Shown: positions 37,179-50,900, numbered from the stretch's first letter. The stretch is 64,000 nt of DNA from Climacteris rufus (GCA_013398175.1 VZRZ01007869.1:497924-561923), one strand, 5' to 3'. Numbers and translations: made by a program. The notes: generated by a model not told the origin, from the sequence alone.

Positions 37179-38655
37179 AAAGGATTACTGGACAATATTG
37201 TCCGTGCTCTGCTAGCTGACCAGAGAAAACCAGTGTTATTGTTGTGGTCAGACCCTGAAAGAGTTAAGTCCGTGTGAATGGGACTCCTGGGCACTACAGC
37301 CACACAAGTGCTCAGCACAGCAATATTACAAGCCAGGGGGAGGTGGCATTTAGGTAGATGGAAACAAGCCTGGGTAGAAGAGATCAGGAAAAATGAGTAT
37401 TCCTTGAAGTGGTTGTCCTGAATGAAACTTAGGGCTGTGATTCAGGTAATGGGCTTTGGTGCAATTATGTTTCTTTGCCTAGAAGAGCCTAAAGCCTATG
37501 AGGAGTTGCAGTACCATAGAGAAAAGATGCAGATGGCATCTACATAAGTACCAGAGGGTTTGGCCAAAAACCAAGGGGAAATTGTCTTGGATGTGCCACC
37601 ATCTTTGCTAACTATTTGCTTCATAACAACACTATACTTTTCCAAGTCTCCCATTTCAGAACAGATTTTATAAAAAGCTTGGATTGCACTGTTACCAAGA
37701 GCCAAGGCAGCAAGAGAGCCCAGGAGACTGTAAAACTATAGCTTCTAAAACTGTTGACTTCTCTTCAAGTTAAAGAGAGGAAATCACAGAGTGGGATGTA
37801 GGTCTGGTGACACAACTGTGTGAACCACCCCCTGCTTCAAACACAGGCAGATACCTCTGACATATTTAGAAACTCCATGCAAAGAAAACAAGCCAACAAA
37901 ATCCATTTTATTTAAACTATAGGATCCCTGAGGCTGTCAGAACAGACCCTTTGTCTACTTAGAGGAGGGAGCTGCTTGACTAATGCCAGCTCTTGTGAGA
38001 TGCCTCTCCAACCTTTAAATAGGTTGGGACTGCTCACAGACATACTATTCTGATTAGTAGCTTTGAAATTACAACTGACTGCAAACTCAATCATCCACAG
38101 TGTGTGTCTCAGTGATTTCAGTAAGAAAGTCCCAGTCACAGCTGGCCACAGCCCTCAAAGAAGAGGAGAATGACTGTACTTAGGAATTCTTCCTTCAAGA
38201 CAGAGCAAATACTGTCTTGGATAGATTAGAACTGCTGAGGGTTTTCCAAGAAAAACCTACAGTTTTGCTGTCACATCTTTGTAAAGCAATAGCTCAGAGA
38301 CCTCTAGAGGAGAGAAGACCTTCAGTCCTCAAAGGGCATAATTTCTTATTCAAATTCCTTTTAAAGAGTGTCTCAATTATTGTTTGTCAGCTCCTCTGAT
38401 AATCCAGGCAGCTAAATTTTCCCAGACTTCCCAATAACTGAAGCCATATGTTTTGCTTTAGTACGGGTTCTATCAAATTAAAAGATTTGTCAAGAAACAT
38501 AATTATAGCCAATATTTACTGTTAACCAGAGAACAGCTGAAACTTAGAGTTTTTAGTGTGTGAATTCAGTTTGCATTGGTCTGCTACAGAAGTGGGTTGG
38601 AGGACTCCATATAGCTCATGTTATAAGCTGGTGCAAAAACTCCAGGAAAAAGAAT

Positions 38656-38769
38656 CACAGAATCACAGAATGGTTTGGGTTGAAAGGGACTTGAAAGATA
38701 ATGTAGTTCCAACCCTCCTGCAATGGGCAAGGACACCTTCCACTAGACCAGGTTGCTCAGGATCCCATC
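38656..38769 (-). mobile_element. CR1 LINE 3' fragment, minus strand
   Basis: The plus strand shows two AATCACAG tail repeats, then AATGGTTTGGGTTGAAAGGG, GTTCCAACCCTCCTGCAATG, GGACACCTTCCACTAGACCA and GGTTGCTCAGGATCCCATCC. This is the reverse complement of a CR1 3' UTR. The fragment stops abruptly at a run of 14 A (38771-38784). AAAAAGAAT occurs on both sides (38647-38655 and 38780-38788) and may be a target-site duplication. Confidence 0.93.
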
Positions 38770-38789
38770 CAAAAAAAAAAAAAAGAATT

Positions 38790-41700
38790 AAACTCCCACC
38801 TTTCTGTTTCCCTGCTGCACCTGCTTCAGAATCTCATGGTCTCGTGCTTCCTCCTTCCCTGCTTTCTCTTGTGCTTTTTTCACCTCCAGCTATCAAATAA
38901 GATATTACCTCCATTCCCAGCCCACACAAATAATGTCTCCACTTCTTCCTGCTCTTTAAATCTTTCTGCTGTCACTTTACTTCTGTTTTTCCCTCTGATT
39001 TCCCAGATAGCATATATCTGGACTTCCTCTTGTTTCTGTATGTCAAGTCTCTGTAATCTCAGTGTAACTTTCAGTGTCCAATAACCTTGTGAGACACAGT
39101 GTTTTATGGCTCAGCTGTTTTTTGCAATCTTCTTAAAAGCTGGACTTTAGGAGATGATAAAATAGGCAGAAAAGCCTGTTCTATTTCCCGTTACCAAGGT
39201 GTCACAGCAAGCTCTTCTTTCAGGCCGTGCATCATCATCGTTCTTGGGGTACTGTTTTCTGTAAGAACACTATGAGTGTGTAACTTTAAGAGGGGTAGAT
39301 GATAAAGGCTCATTAAAAGCTTCTGTGATGCCCAGCACAGAAGTAAGAATCATCAAGTTTCATTTTATAGCCATCCTTTCAGTCTCCCTAAACTGGCAAA
39401 GCAAAACTCAGCTGCCGCCATCAAAATCCACAGATTCTTGCCTTAAAACAAAATAGTGTAAATTCTCAGCTGACTCACAAACTGCATCTATCAGACTCAC
39501 TGCAAAGTGTCTACATCAGCCACCACTCTTTTGGCAGAGCAGGCCTGACTGTGAGGTTTGTGGTGAAGTAAGACCAGCTGAGCATTCTGTGATGTGAACT
39601 GTGCTGAGAATGTGTCTCCACCAAATCAGTTCTGTGGCCTCACAACCCTTTCTAGATCTCTAGAACTGTTTCTGTCTGAAATTTTCTCTTTGCTGTGTGA
39701 ATGGAAGGCCATGTGCATCCAAAGTTGGGGTACCTAAGACCTTAAATCCTGTCACCTGTTTGCAGTCTCTTCCTGCAGAATGCAAGCCTTTCCTTCAACT
39801 GCTTACTGCAGTTGCACACAACATATGTGTAATTTGCTTAAAATAAAACTCAGGCTTAACCACTACCACTGCTAATTGCTGGTTAAGACAGCCTGGTGCT
39901 GATGACCAGGGAGAGTGTCCTGTTTGTCATGATGTGCAGGTCTATTTCAAGGTCAACAATCTGAATTTTGTTCTTCAGTGAGCTCACAAAGTATCTCTTA
40001 TCAAGCAGGCCCAAGTCCACACTGCCACATTATGGTAACAGAAAGATGTTGCTGAAAATAATTGGGCCTGGCAGCACTGAATTGTTTTCCAAAACCAGTC
40101 CATTAGTTCCAAAGCTCACTGAGTGTTTGGTTGCTCTGTAAACCAGCCACATGCCTAGATATTGTGCCCAATTCATCTGGAATGAGTTTGATTTAACAAC
40201 GTGTATTTGCAACAAGCTGCTTCTATTAAAAAAAAAAAAAAAAAGTCCTTTGTTTTATCCCAGTTACACCTCTCTCCCTTTCTCTCAGCTGTGTGGCTGC
40301 CAGTACCCACAGGTATTCCTAAGGGATGTGGCAGGAGACAACAGAACAAATGGCTTCTTGACAAGGGAGGGGTGGCTTGCCAACTGCTACCCATTGACTG
40401 GAGTGTGTGCTTGGCTTTGGGAGGCCAACGCTGCTGCAGTATGCTCTCCCTGGAGAAATCCATCCTCAAAAATCATGACTATTGCTGAAATATTCAGGGA
40501 TCTCACTGCACTTTTAAAACATGGAAGCTGAGCAACAGAAAAACCAGATTAAAAGTATGCATTTAAGCTGGTGGAAACACTAGTACTGTGCTTCCTCCCA
40601 ACACCATTTCTGCAGGTATTGAGTTGGTTTTCTCTGCATTGAAGCCCCCTCACCAGTAACCACACAGACAAGGCAGATCCAGGCTCCAGATGAATGCTGT
40701 CTTCTGCTTGGGTTTAAAACATACATTCCTTGAAGGAATTAAGACTTTCCATTCAAACAAGTTTGCCATTATGTGGCAATGCAATTTCTTTACTGTTGCT
40801 TCGCTGAACACTTCCTTTCCATAAGTTCAGTCACCTGCAGACCAATTCTGTTACCATTACACATCAACACAGGCTTGTGATGTGCAAACAGGCACATCCT
40901 CTCCTACCTGAAACAGGGAATTCCAATGGTGTTGGAGGTGTCTGGTTTAGTCTAGTGACCACAGTCTTTAGGCTGTGGGTAGTAAAGATAATCTGATGTA
41001 ACTGCAGGCTCACCACTTTAATGGAAGCAGAGAAATCCAAATTAGTTACTAACTTGAGTTATTTCTCTTAGAGAAGCTTGTGGTTGCAATGACTCCTTAA
41101 CAGCCTCTAACGTTGAAACAGACAGAATTTACCTACATGAATGGGGTTAAAGAATACAGGAACACCAACACTGGGTAGAACTCTTGCATCACAAGTGTAC
41201 TATGTTTTAGCAGCAGGGATGCACAGGCTTTACTGATCGCCTCTATGACCTTGAGAACAAAATAGAGGAAATTAGATTTAATTTCTCACTCAAGAGGACG
41301 CTAAATTCAGTCTCTATTTTTCCCCAGCCTACTCCACCTTGCACTTTTAGATAGAAGTATTGGTCAGAAAAAGCAAAAATACCACATTAGTGAGAGCCTA
41401 AAAGAATTAAACGACTTAATGCATTATGCCTCATGGGACATCAGCAACTTTTAATTAGTATGTGAGATATTTCTTTGCACTTGCTAACTGGTTTGGGAGG
41501 AAGGAATCTGGGTTTAAATATAACTGTCCAAGTTCAGTCTGCCCAGCCTCAACTTCTGAGCAGTGTTACCTACCAAACCCTCCCAGTCAATGCTCAAAGA
41601 GTTTCACTAAATTGCCTGCTTCCAAATCCTACTTCCTCCAAACAGCCCCCACTTTCCTTTCAGTAGACAAAGTCTGGAGTGGGAAGTTTGCTTCCATCTT

Positions 41701-43460
41701 TTGGCTTACACTGTAGCCAAAAGAGACAGTACAGAGCACACAACACCTCCAGGCACCAAAAGTCCCCATCTTTGTAACATGGGACTGGAGCAGGAAGAAG
41801 TTGGCTTTTGCATAATTTCCAGACCAAAATTTCCTTGTGAGGGAGGGGGATGACAGTGCTGGCACACAGTTATCCTCTTGGAGCATTTTATCCTTTCGCA
41901 GAGGCCTCCCCAAGCTGTGCATGATCCAGCCCTCCAGGACAGCTCACATTTCTGACCAGATTGTGCACAAGGTTCCAGCAACCGCCTGGAAAGTCACTCC
42001 AGCAATTAAGTGTTGGTAGATTTTTTTTTTTTTTAATACGAAGGATATGGCCCACTGTGCAGGGTATTGCAGCCACCCTCCCTGTCAGGCCGTTTCACAG
42101 TAGTATTGTGGCGCCATGGAGAGGAGCTAATTGGATTTGTTGTCACCTCCCGAAGCTGCCAGGAGCTCACGTCTGCTCTGGTTACAGATGAAGACATCAC
42201 GGTGACAGGCTTAGAGATGGCTCAGCTGGCATCCTAGGGCCACTAATAGAGCCATGTTGATTTAATGTCCGAGTGGAGAGGTGCAGACAAGCTGTTCAAG
42301 TTTTCTATTCCAAACAAAGCAGAGATCTGTTATCAGTTGTCTGTGGATCAGTAAATAAACTTCCATGTGGCTCTCACAGCACCTAACCGTCGCTACAGAA
42401 GAATGACAAAGTATTTTAACATTGAGATGGTACTTTTAAATGAGAGCACTGTCTCTATGGTTTATATTGCCCTCAGGGAAATCAGTTAATTCCTTCATAC
42501 ATAAATTTTACTTAACTACGTAATTATGGATGAATCCTATTAGTCTTTAAATTGCTCACTAGTTAAAAGGTGTGTGTGTGTTTTCTACAGCTCTTTTTTC
42601 TGGAATGTACAGATCATCTGCACTTATGAAGATTAAAAGCCTGTTTGGGGATTTTTGTTTATTTGGTTCATTTTTCGGCTTTTAAGTAAAAGTATAAAAT
42701 TTATTAGAACACTCAAGCATAATTTTTTTGCCTTTTTGGAATAGTACTGTCTACTCAGAGCACAAAACTGGGCTCAAGCAGTGTTCCCTTTATCCTCAGC
42801 ACTCTCAATATCTCTGTCAGCACTCACCCTGGCCCCTGGCTGCCTTCACATGGTATCACCCACCTCTCCACCGTGCTCCATATTAAGTGATCACTCGTGC
42901 CAGTGTGATGAGTGTGTGAAAGACAGCTCAGACACAACAGTGTCCTTTGATACCCATTTTTACAGCTCTGAGCCACGGCTGAAGTAGTTCTGAGTCACAT
43001 TTTCTGGTTCTCAGCACCCAATGCCACATCAGACTTTCTTCCAGCAGCACTCAGGTCCTATTTACACATTTCAGGCTTAGGTTTCTGAGAGCACCAGAAG
43101 TCCTGTTCTTCCTACAGCCACATTTGCAGCCAGAGTTTCAAAGGAGCTCAGCATCTCCCATCTTAGTGCCAAAATGAGACCTTTCCCTTGATGACTTGAA
43201 GCTAGTGGGACACTTCGAATAATCCAATCATGGCTAAATCTACAGGCATTTATGAAACAGGTCTGTGGCTGTTAACATTTCTGGTATTTTCACCACTCCT
43301 GTTCTTTCATTGCATAGGTACCCATGGTCACATGGGGTCAGAACAGGCCAGTTACTGCCCATGTGATGATTGTCCTTAAGAGCAGGAACCACACTCCTGC
43401 AGGCAAGGATGGGAAGTAAAGGTGCTCATTTACCTTAAATATTATAAAAATTCAGCTGTT
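38790..43460. other. Unique non-coding stretch
   Basis: No gene or large repeat is recognised. It includes homopolymer A near 40228-40243 and T near 42020-42034, and conserved-looking blocks near 41405-41465 and 42045-42560. Confidence 0.5.
42045..42560. promoter_or_regulatory. Candidate conserved non-coding element
   Basis: A unique block with more CpG than its surroundings, homeodomain-like words (GAGCTAATTGGATTTG near 42123, ACTAATAG near 42241) and no coding potential. It resembles a developmental enhancer in composition. This is an inference, since no comparison is available. Confidence 0.22.
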
Positions 43461-44020
43461 TGTAGTGGTTTAACTCAGGAGAGCAGACAGGTCCCAGGGA
43501 ACCACTCACTCACTTCCTCACTAGTGAAAATGGGGAGAGAATCAGAAGGGTAAAAGTTAGAAAACTCATGGGTTGAGTAAAAGACAGTTTAATAGGGAAA
43601 GCAAAAGACTTGCACACAGTCAAAGCAAAACAAGGAATAGGCAGGTGGTCAGCCATCTCCTGGAAAGCAGGGCCCCATCATATACAATAGTGAAGACAAA
43701 CACCATCACTCCAAAGATTCCCCCTTCCTCCTTCTTCCCCCCAGTTTATGTACTGAGCATGATGCCACATAGTTTGGAGTATCCCTTTGGTCAGTTTGGG
43801 TCACCTGTCCAGGCTGTGTCTCCTTCCAACCTCCCATGCACCCCCAGTCTCTTCTCCAGCATGGCAGTAGGAAAAGCAGGAAGGGCCTTGGCTCTGTGTA
43901 AGCCCTGCTCAGCAATAACAAAAACGTATCTTTATTATCAACCCTGTGTTCAGCACAAATCCGAAACAGAGCCCCATATCAGCCACTAGGAAGAAAAGTA
44001 CTCCAGCCAAACCCAGCACA
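43461..44020 (-). mobile_element. Solo LTR B, same family as LTR A, minus strand
   Basis: The plus strand starts TGTAGTGGTTTAACTCAGGA at 43461 and ends CTCCAGCCAAACCCAGCACA at 44020, with intact TG...CA ends. CTGTT at 43456-43460 and at 44021-44025 is a perfect 5-bp target duplication. Shared blocks with the LTR at 25677 include TGAGCATGATGCCA, CCTTTGGTCAGTTTGGGTCA, GGCCTTGGCTCTGTGTAAG and CCTGCTCAGCAATAAC. On the retroviral (minus) strand a TACATAAAC TATA-like box lies at 43744-43751 and an ATTAAA poly(A)-type signal at 43588-43593. It is better preserved than LTR A and lacks the long AT tract. No provirus remains. Confidence 0.94.
43744..43751 (-). promoter_or_regulatory. TATA-like box of LTR B
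   Basis: TACATAAA on the minus strand, just downstream of the GGCATCATGCTCAG block. It occupies the place where this LTR family carries its core promoter. Confidence 0.5.
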
Positions 44021-44025
44021 CTGTT

Positions 44026-47000
44026 CAATTTGGTGATGCTCAGGCCATGCCCCACAGACCCCACTCAGATTGAGGAACCAGTGAGTGGTGGAAGATTGAA
44101 GCAGCTCAGAGAAGCAAACACTGGGGAGCTAAATGGTCACCAAAGGAGGGCAAGAACCTCTTGGCAATGGGGATCTGCCTCTTTGCAGACACAGCTGGGC
44201 AATTAGTTATCCAATAGACATGGGGAGATAATGTAGGAAGAAGACCGCTGGGAAAACCATTCTGAAAATTTACGTCTGACCTTAAAACATGGTTGTCCTC
44301 TGCACGGAGCTTCCACATAGCACAGTGAAAACAAAGGAAAGCCTTTGATAAGCTGCCTGCAAGTCCAAGCTAGAAGTCATTTCAAAAATAGTTTCAATGA
44401 CACAAGCACAAGCAGGTTTCGATGGCTTTGAAAACTCAGCTATTTTTCTTCTTTTCTAAGGAATGCAGATTGAGATTTTCTGTGGAATAGCACAGAGGGA
44501 CACCAAAGAGTTAGGTGATAAGGATAGAACAAGCTTACACTGAATCCTCCTTATGCAGTGGGCAACTGCTCTCTGAAAGCATGTGGAAAGTCACCTTCCC
44601 TACAAGCTGACCTCTTACATTTCCAAACTGCTCTTTTCATGTGGTATTAGAGGCATCTTTTTCTTGCCAGGCTATAGATTTTCATCTTGAACACATCTTA
44701 AGTTTTCTGGCAAGACAGAAACTGAACTTAGAGAAATCATCCAAAGAAGGGACGTCACTTCCATACCCTTTTTTTTTTCCTAAAGGGAAACCTCCTATCT
44801 GGTTATCATTGTCAATAATTTCCACTGACAGTCATAGTCTGGAGATCTTGGACAGATTTTCCCTCTCTTCTCTCTAGGCTCCAGTTCTACTTCCTTTTGA
44901 TAATCTCCCCCAAATCTGTTAGGACAAATGATTCCAGCTTCCTCTACATTGCCTCATATTAAATGAGCTAATTTGTTCATTGTAGAGTCACTGAGTAGAT
45001 TAAACAAAGCCACCCAGCTGGAGATATGGTGCAGTACTCCAGATTTTTCAGGCTAACCATTTCTCCTGAAAAAATAATTCAAAAGGATTTGGACTGAGAT
45101 CTGGACTAACTGAATTAAGATAATTCTGGCTCACAAGGGCTATCTGGGATGTTTCCTTTTCTTTTCAGGTGTAAGGAAAAAAGAGTATTAAAAAGAAAAT
45201 GTAAGAAAACTACAATTCTAGATACAGTACACAGAGAAAAGGGCAACAGATCGGGCAGGTAAAATTATTATTTTAGCCCCTGCCTACTGGTCTCTGCACC
45301 AGTTGTAGACTTAGCTGAGAGAACAGTTAGCAGCATAAACCTTGGCTAAGAGGGCAATACACTCTACAGAACTCAGAATTCAAATTCCCACACTTGTAGT
45401 GGCCAGAAGCTGTGAAAAAAACCTACAAGCAATCTCTGAGCCATATGTCTCTCATTACAGCTGTGTGCTAGCTGCAATCACCTTTTCCAGGGCTGCAGGA
45501 CATATCTAGGTCTACACCTCTGTTTGTTCTAGCTTTTTTCTTGGATCTGACCCCATACTCCCTATGTCACCTGGCTAATTCACCAGTGTCCAACCAGTTT
45601 CTGTCTTGGCCAAATGACCAGCACAGGCCCTCACTAGAAGACACGGCTTGCTCTCCTTTCACTTGCATCCACTAAGCCCCAGGAATATTAACAGGGAGCA
45701 ATTAATACCTAGACAGCAGCTGTTTGTATGCGTCAGGACAGACTGCAGTGGCTGTGTCTGGAATTTTGTTTAAACTCGAGTAACCAGAAGTCAGCTTCAT
45801 CTGTGAGAAGGCAGGACATGAGGAACACTATTTGAATGAACAAAATGATACAATATCATTCCTTGGGCTACAAGATAGCACTTCTACCTAAGGAAGGTGA
45901 ACCTGACTCATTTCCAGCTTACCACCTCTCATTCTATTAATAAAACAGTGAAACAAAAGAGCGTGCGGTCTTCTTTCTTAGCTACACTATTTCATGTTTA
46001 TCTAGATTGATTTGGTTTTATTTCCAGTGATGTCTGGTTCCAGCACTCTGCTGCATAATGCTGCACTACTGTTCCTCTCTCTTCCTGGGGCTTTATCACT
46101 CAGGGCTCCCCTAAATTTCTCTTTCCTGCTACCACAAAGGGCAGGCATGCTTTGCCAAAACTAGTCTAAAAAGAGACTTCTTTTCTACATGGGTGGTTCA
46201 AACAAGTGAGTTAAGATTTAATCACAGCAATAGCAAGTACGTTTTATGCATTTACTCATGCAAGTTGATTCTGGAGCCAGAAGCAACAAAAAGCTGCTTC
46301 TCTCCAATAAAAATGAGTTTTCACCTCCCCGAACGCTTTTTTCTCATATTTAGCAATTAATCCAGTGTTCACTAGGATAAGGTCGCAGGTGATCCAGGAG
46401 CCACTGACTCACCACTACCCAGCTGCCTCTCCAAACAAGTCAGACCTGTCTGCAAACAGACACAGAAGCAGTAACCAAGAGCTCGCTGTAGCGGCCAGCA
46501 CTCGCAGTGTGAAAGAAGCAGGCTAGGGCAGCTGATCAAAGCACATCACTAAGCATAAGTGATCTTGTGCTGAAGTCTTGAATAACAACTACTAATTTGA
46601 AAATCATGGGAAAAGAATCCAAGCAGGGCTTAAAAGCAGTGGCAGAATCCAAGCAGGGTTTAAAAGCAGTGGCAGAACACAGCATTGCTCTTATGTGCCC
46701 CAATATATTGTTCAAGTGTAGGTTGGTACATTTTCTTACAATAACAGATGACATAAAAATTATGTCTTTAGCCAAACCATTTTCAGTAAACTGAAGTTCA
46801 ACTTTAAACATGATTCATCCATCACTGAAATGAAGTCGTTAGTGCCGATGAAGATCAATGTCCAAACAAGGCAAAGGAACATGATACATGAGTACAGCAC
46901 AGAACACAAGGAATACTGCATGCAGGTAGGAAAACAAGAGCATGTTTTTTATATGCTGAACATAATTACCTGAATCAGGGGCCAGGGGGAAGATGCAGCA

Positions 47001-50000
47001 AATGCCCCTGTTCCTGCAGGTAATACCATAAGCTGTCAGTGCCAAAGACACTGACTGTGCCTCACAGAGAAGCCAGATACTGAGTCCTTTCTGCCATGGG
47101 GGAGAATTAGAAGCTTCTGAACGGGAAGAGTGCCTTCGGTAAGCACCAAAGCCAGTGTGTATTGCCCTGGGAGCCTCCTTTTGTCTTGCCACAGGGATTT
47201 GATCAAGTCACAACTTGAGCTGTCACAGCACCAGCCAGTTCCAGATCAGATTTCCTATCCCACAAATGCTCTAACCCTGCCATTGTTGATTATCATCTTC
47301 ATATAATGGAAGAAATATGCACACATTCTTTATATTCAGAGCAATAATTCTAAAATGAGTCATCAAATAGTTTATAGCCAAAGTAAAAACATTAAAGCCA
47401 GTAACTCAGAAGGTGTGAAAGAACCTTCTATCCTACTCTAGCTGTTATTCATTTTTAGAGATCACTTTTAAGCTAAGTTCATTCATGACATTTCATAGTC
47501 AGGACCCCTGTGCCAGCATTCACATGCTCTCCTCGAAGCCAGGAGGTCCTGGATCCATCTTGTATCAGATCCAACACTGACACTGCAAAGAATTATTAGA
47601 AAAGTGCTGCACTCACCTTCACAGGGACAACCTGTGGGCTTACTAAGCCTCTTGCAAACATCAGACACACTGTGTTTTTCTTTGCAGAGAAGGAAATCTA
47701 ACTCCAAGCCCTGCTGCTCTGAGAGCACCTCAATAACTTTGGGAAGCGGACACAAGACTCTCTGAGGCTGGGAGAGATCAGAGTGTAGCAGCTCCAGCTA
47801 AGCTAACATTTTGCCTTCCTCACTGCTAACTTAGTGCAAGTGAATGAAGCTGGAAACGGGCAAGGACAAGCCTGGTTTTCCCTTCTGGCTGACCAGCTGC
47901 TCAGATGGGGCCTGGTTCTTGTGCCCAGCTGGTTCCCTTCCCTGGAAGCTGAGCAGCACCTGAAGCCTTTTGTCTCTCAAACCTCATGGTGTCAGAACAG
48001 ACCTACCCTCGGCCCTGGTGCTTCCCACCCATTCCGTGCACTGCCTGGAGTAGCAGGATAGGTTCCTGCATGCCTTTGGCTGCACCGAGGCCACAGATGT
48101 GCCTGCACAGACCTCAGGCCAGCTCCTTCCACCCCACCCAGCTTTGGTGAAGCTTGCAGAGGAGGATATCACAATTACACTTTGTTTCCCAGTCAAAAAA
48201 GGTGAATTTCAGCTCCATAACTCACAGCCTCTCCCACTTCTCCCAATTATCCTGCACCTCCAGAATGGGCAAATAACAACCCCTAATATGACCTAAATTC
48301 AGTTGATAGCGAGGCCCTAAGGAGCTGCTCAAATCAGTCCTAGCCAGTCTGAAAAACTGTTCTTGATGTGCAGGCTTTTACCTGATACATGCCCTAAATC
48401 TCCACTTAAATGTGACTATGAGAGTATTATTTCAGTAATGCCAGTGTCCTGAGCCTTCTGGTGGTTATTTTGAAGAAAATGTTCTCTTACACTTCTACAA
48501 ATGTATGTATGCGTGTGTGTATTATCTAATACGTCCTTTTTTTCCCAGTGTTAAGAAGAGAAACTTTTGAAACAGAGCTCTAATGACATGGCTGTGTGAG
48601 GCCCAAAAGACAGATCCTGAATTCAGATGCTGACATTTGTATCTGGAACAACAGCCAGTCAAAAGTAACAACACCCCCGCCCCCAATATCATCCTGTTCT
48701 TTCATGTCACCAATACTCTCAATAACCTCATTTACCTTGATTTTTCTTGTACTACTCCTCTCATCCCTCCTTCATATGCACATGACCTTGCAACACTCTA
48801 TTCAGTGCCTTCATTTCCCCTCTGCAACGTTGTATCGTCCAGAGCAATCATTAGAAACATTTGAGCTGTTGAGCAAACAAAAAGAAGTCCATTGCAAAAG
48901 GCTTTCTTATGTCTTTACTGTTCAGTGGGTTTCCCGTAGCTCCAGAAAGTGAGTTTGCTTTCAGTAGTACAGATATCCCTGGCAAAGCTCCGTTTTCTGT
49001 GCTTTGCTGAACTCCTGAACACAGATGTCCCATTTGTGTTTCATTAGTACATCAGCCTCTCTGAGGCTTTCGACCTCTGCACTAGGCAATAATTACCTGG
49101 CGCAGACCCATTCCCTCGCCAGCTGGCCTGGGAGCTGCTCTGCTCAGACCAGGGCTCTCTCTGCTGTCAGCCCTTTCCAGTCAACTGGACAGCTCAATCA
49201 GCAGAAAATATCAAATATGGTTGTTGTTTAAGCTCAGCCAGTGTTATTTCTACTTGATCTGACAATGCCTCTCCAAAGGAAGATTATGCTTCCCAAGGTC
49301 TAGACATGAGACAGGAGAGTTAGGATGTCTGACAGAGTGTGATGAGTTTAGAAGCTCTTTTGCCAGCAGTTTGGGCTGATCATGTCCTTCCCTTCCTGCA
49401 AGTCATGTTGTAGACGCCTCCCTCTCCCAGGCCCAATGACTATTTAATTGTTTGTACAAAATGGAACAGCTCCAAGGAGACTGAGACAGGGCAGCTGAGC
49501 CTGACTTCAGTCTGGGGCTGAGGGCACTTGCCTGGGATGTAAATAGGCAGTTTGCCTCTGTTCCAAATTTGTGTCCTCTCCCACATGTGTATTCAGGGTT
49601 GATGGGCAAGAGTTAGTTTTTCAAGAGAGTTGCAGGCTTGACTCACCATGGAAATTAAAATCTTGGAGTTGCTCACAAATAATCCTTGCCTGCTACACCA
49701 GGGAAGGGAAACCCCGAGCCCAAACCAGAGCATTACTGGCCTCTCTGTCATGCTTATGGCCCTTGCTTTAAGGGTTCTGCTACTTGTACCCAGGGACCTT
49801 AGGAGTTAGGATTAAGGATTCATTTTTTATTCACTCATCACGTTTCCTGCAACAGGATAGTGTAGATTAAGAGACAGGAACAGATGAAATGATGGAGTAG
49901 ATGACACAGAGTCACAGACAAATCTACATTCCCAACATATCTTTCCAGTACATTTTAGAGAATATGAGGCTGAGCAGCATCCAAAACCAGAATGAGAACC

Positions 50001-50684
50001 ATGGCTGAAAGAGGAAAAGATTAATAAGAAAAAAAGGAGTGGGGCTGACTGGAGACTGCTCAAAGAGCACAGTCAGGCACATCTTCAATTCAGTTGAAAG
50101 GAATAACAAGGTATAGTACTTCCTAACTTGCATGATGGCAGCACTGCAGAAAGAGTTTCTGGATGAGCTGAAAAGTTCTGGGGGATTCCTACTTTTTGTT
50201 TCACTCAGCAGATCCACTGCAATCCATAGAAGCAAAGGAAGGTTTCATGGAATCAAAGATATCTGCTAAAAGAAGGCAAAAAACAGAGTTCATAGTGTGA
50301 TCCAACAGGAGAGAGGTCTTGGAGGCCAGGTGGTCAGGTGACTTCTGCTAAGGGTGCTGTGTTCCGTAGGTAATGTCACAGACTTTAAAGAAGATTTTAC
50401 TTCAGGTAAAGGAGCAGTAACTATCACCTTGCTCTGTTGAGAACTCTAAATTTTAATATTAAAAAGAGATGGAAGAATTTTGAAGCAAAAAGTGAATCCT
50501 TTATTTATAGGAATATATGGTGTTTATGCACCTATTCTCAAAAGCAGGAAGGTAGAAATAAGCCAGAGGAACAAGAGGGTAGAGTGAGTGATGGATAACA
50601 TGATCTAGTCCAACTAATTGAAAAATGGTAGGGTGAGATTTATAATTGAAATACCGATATTGATGAGTTCAATCTGTACAGGAT
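44026..50684. other. Unique non-coding stretch
   Basis: No gene or large repeat is recognised. A 30-bp tandem duplication at 46614 is listed separately. Slightly GC-richer parts at 47480-48130 and 49080-49200 show no reading frame that I can assign. Confidence 0.5.
46614..46673. repeat. 30-bp tandem duplication, 2 copies
   Basis: The unit AGAATCCAAGCAGGG(C/T)TTAAAAGCAGTGGC occurs twice head to tail with a single C/T difference. The near identity points to a recent duplication. Confidence 0.95.
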
Positions 50685-50900
50685 AAGAATAACAATAATA
50701 TTTAGCAATGATGCAGCACTTTTCATCTTTAGAGCTCATTAACTAATTAATCTTCACAACACCCCTGAGAAGCAGGTAAGTATTATTATTATTAGACCAT
50801 AAGAAAGATAAATCCACAACAGAAGCAGAGGAAGGTGGAATTAAAAGCCAGAAGTGACTTTGTAAGAGGGAGGAGGGTGGAAAATAACTCCCTGGTTCAG
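50685..50900 (+). mobile_element. MIR SINE, sauropsid form
   Basis: Key blocks are CAGCACTTTTCATCTTTAGA (50714), ATTAACTAATTAATCTTCAC (50738), AACACCCCTGAGAAGCAGGT (50758) and TATTATTATTATTAG (50780). They match the MIR core as seen in reptiles and birds. The following AGAAGCAGAGGAAGG part is much decayed. Confidence 0.65.

Noticed and set aside
25677..44020. The two same-family LTRs as the ends of one 18-kb provirus
   Set aside because: Each has its own different target duplication, and the DNA between them shows no gag, pro, pol or env remnants.
50600..50620. GATCTAGTCCAACT resembling a CR1 3' block
   Set aside because: The match stops after 14 bases, and neither flank fits CR1.
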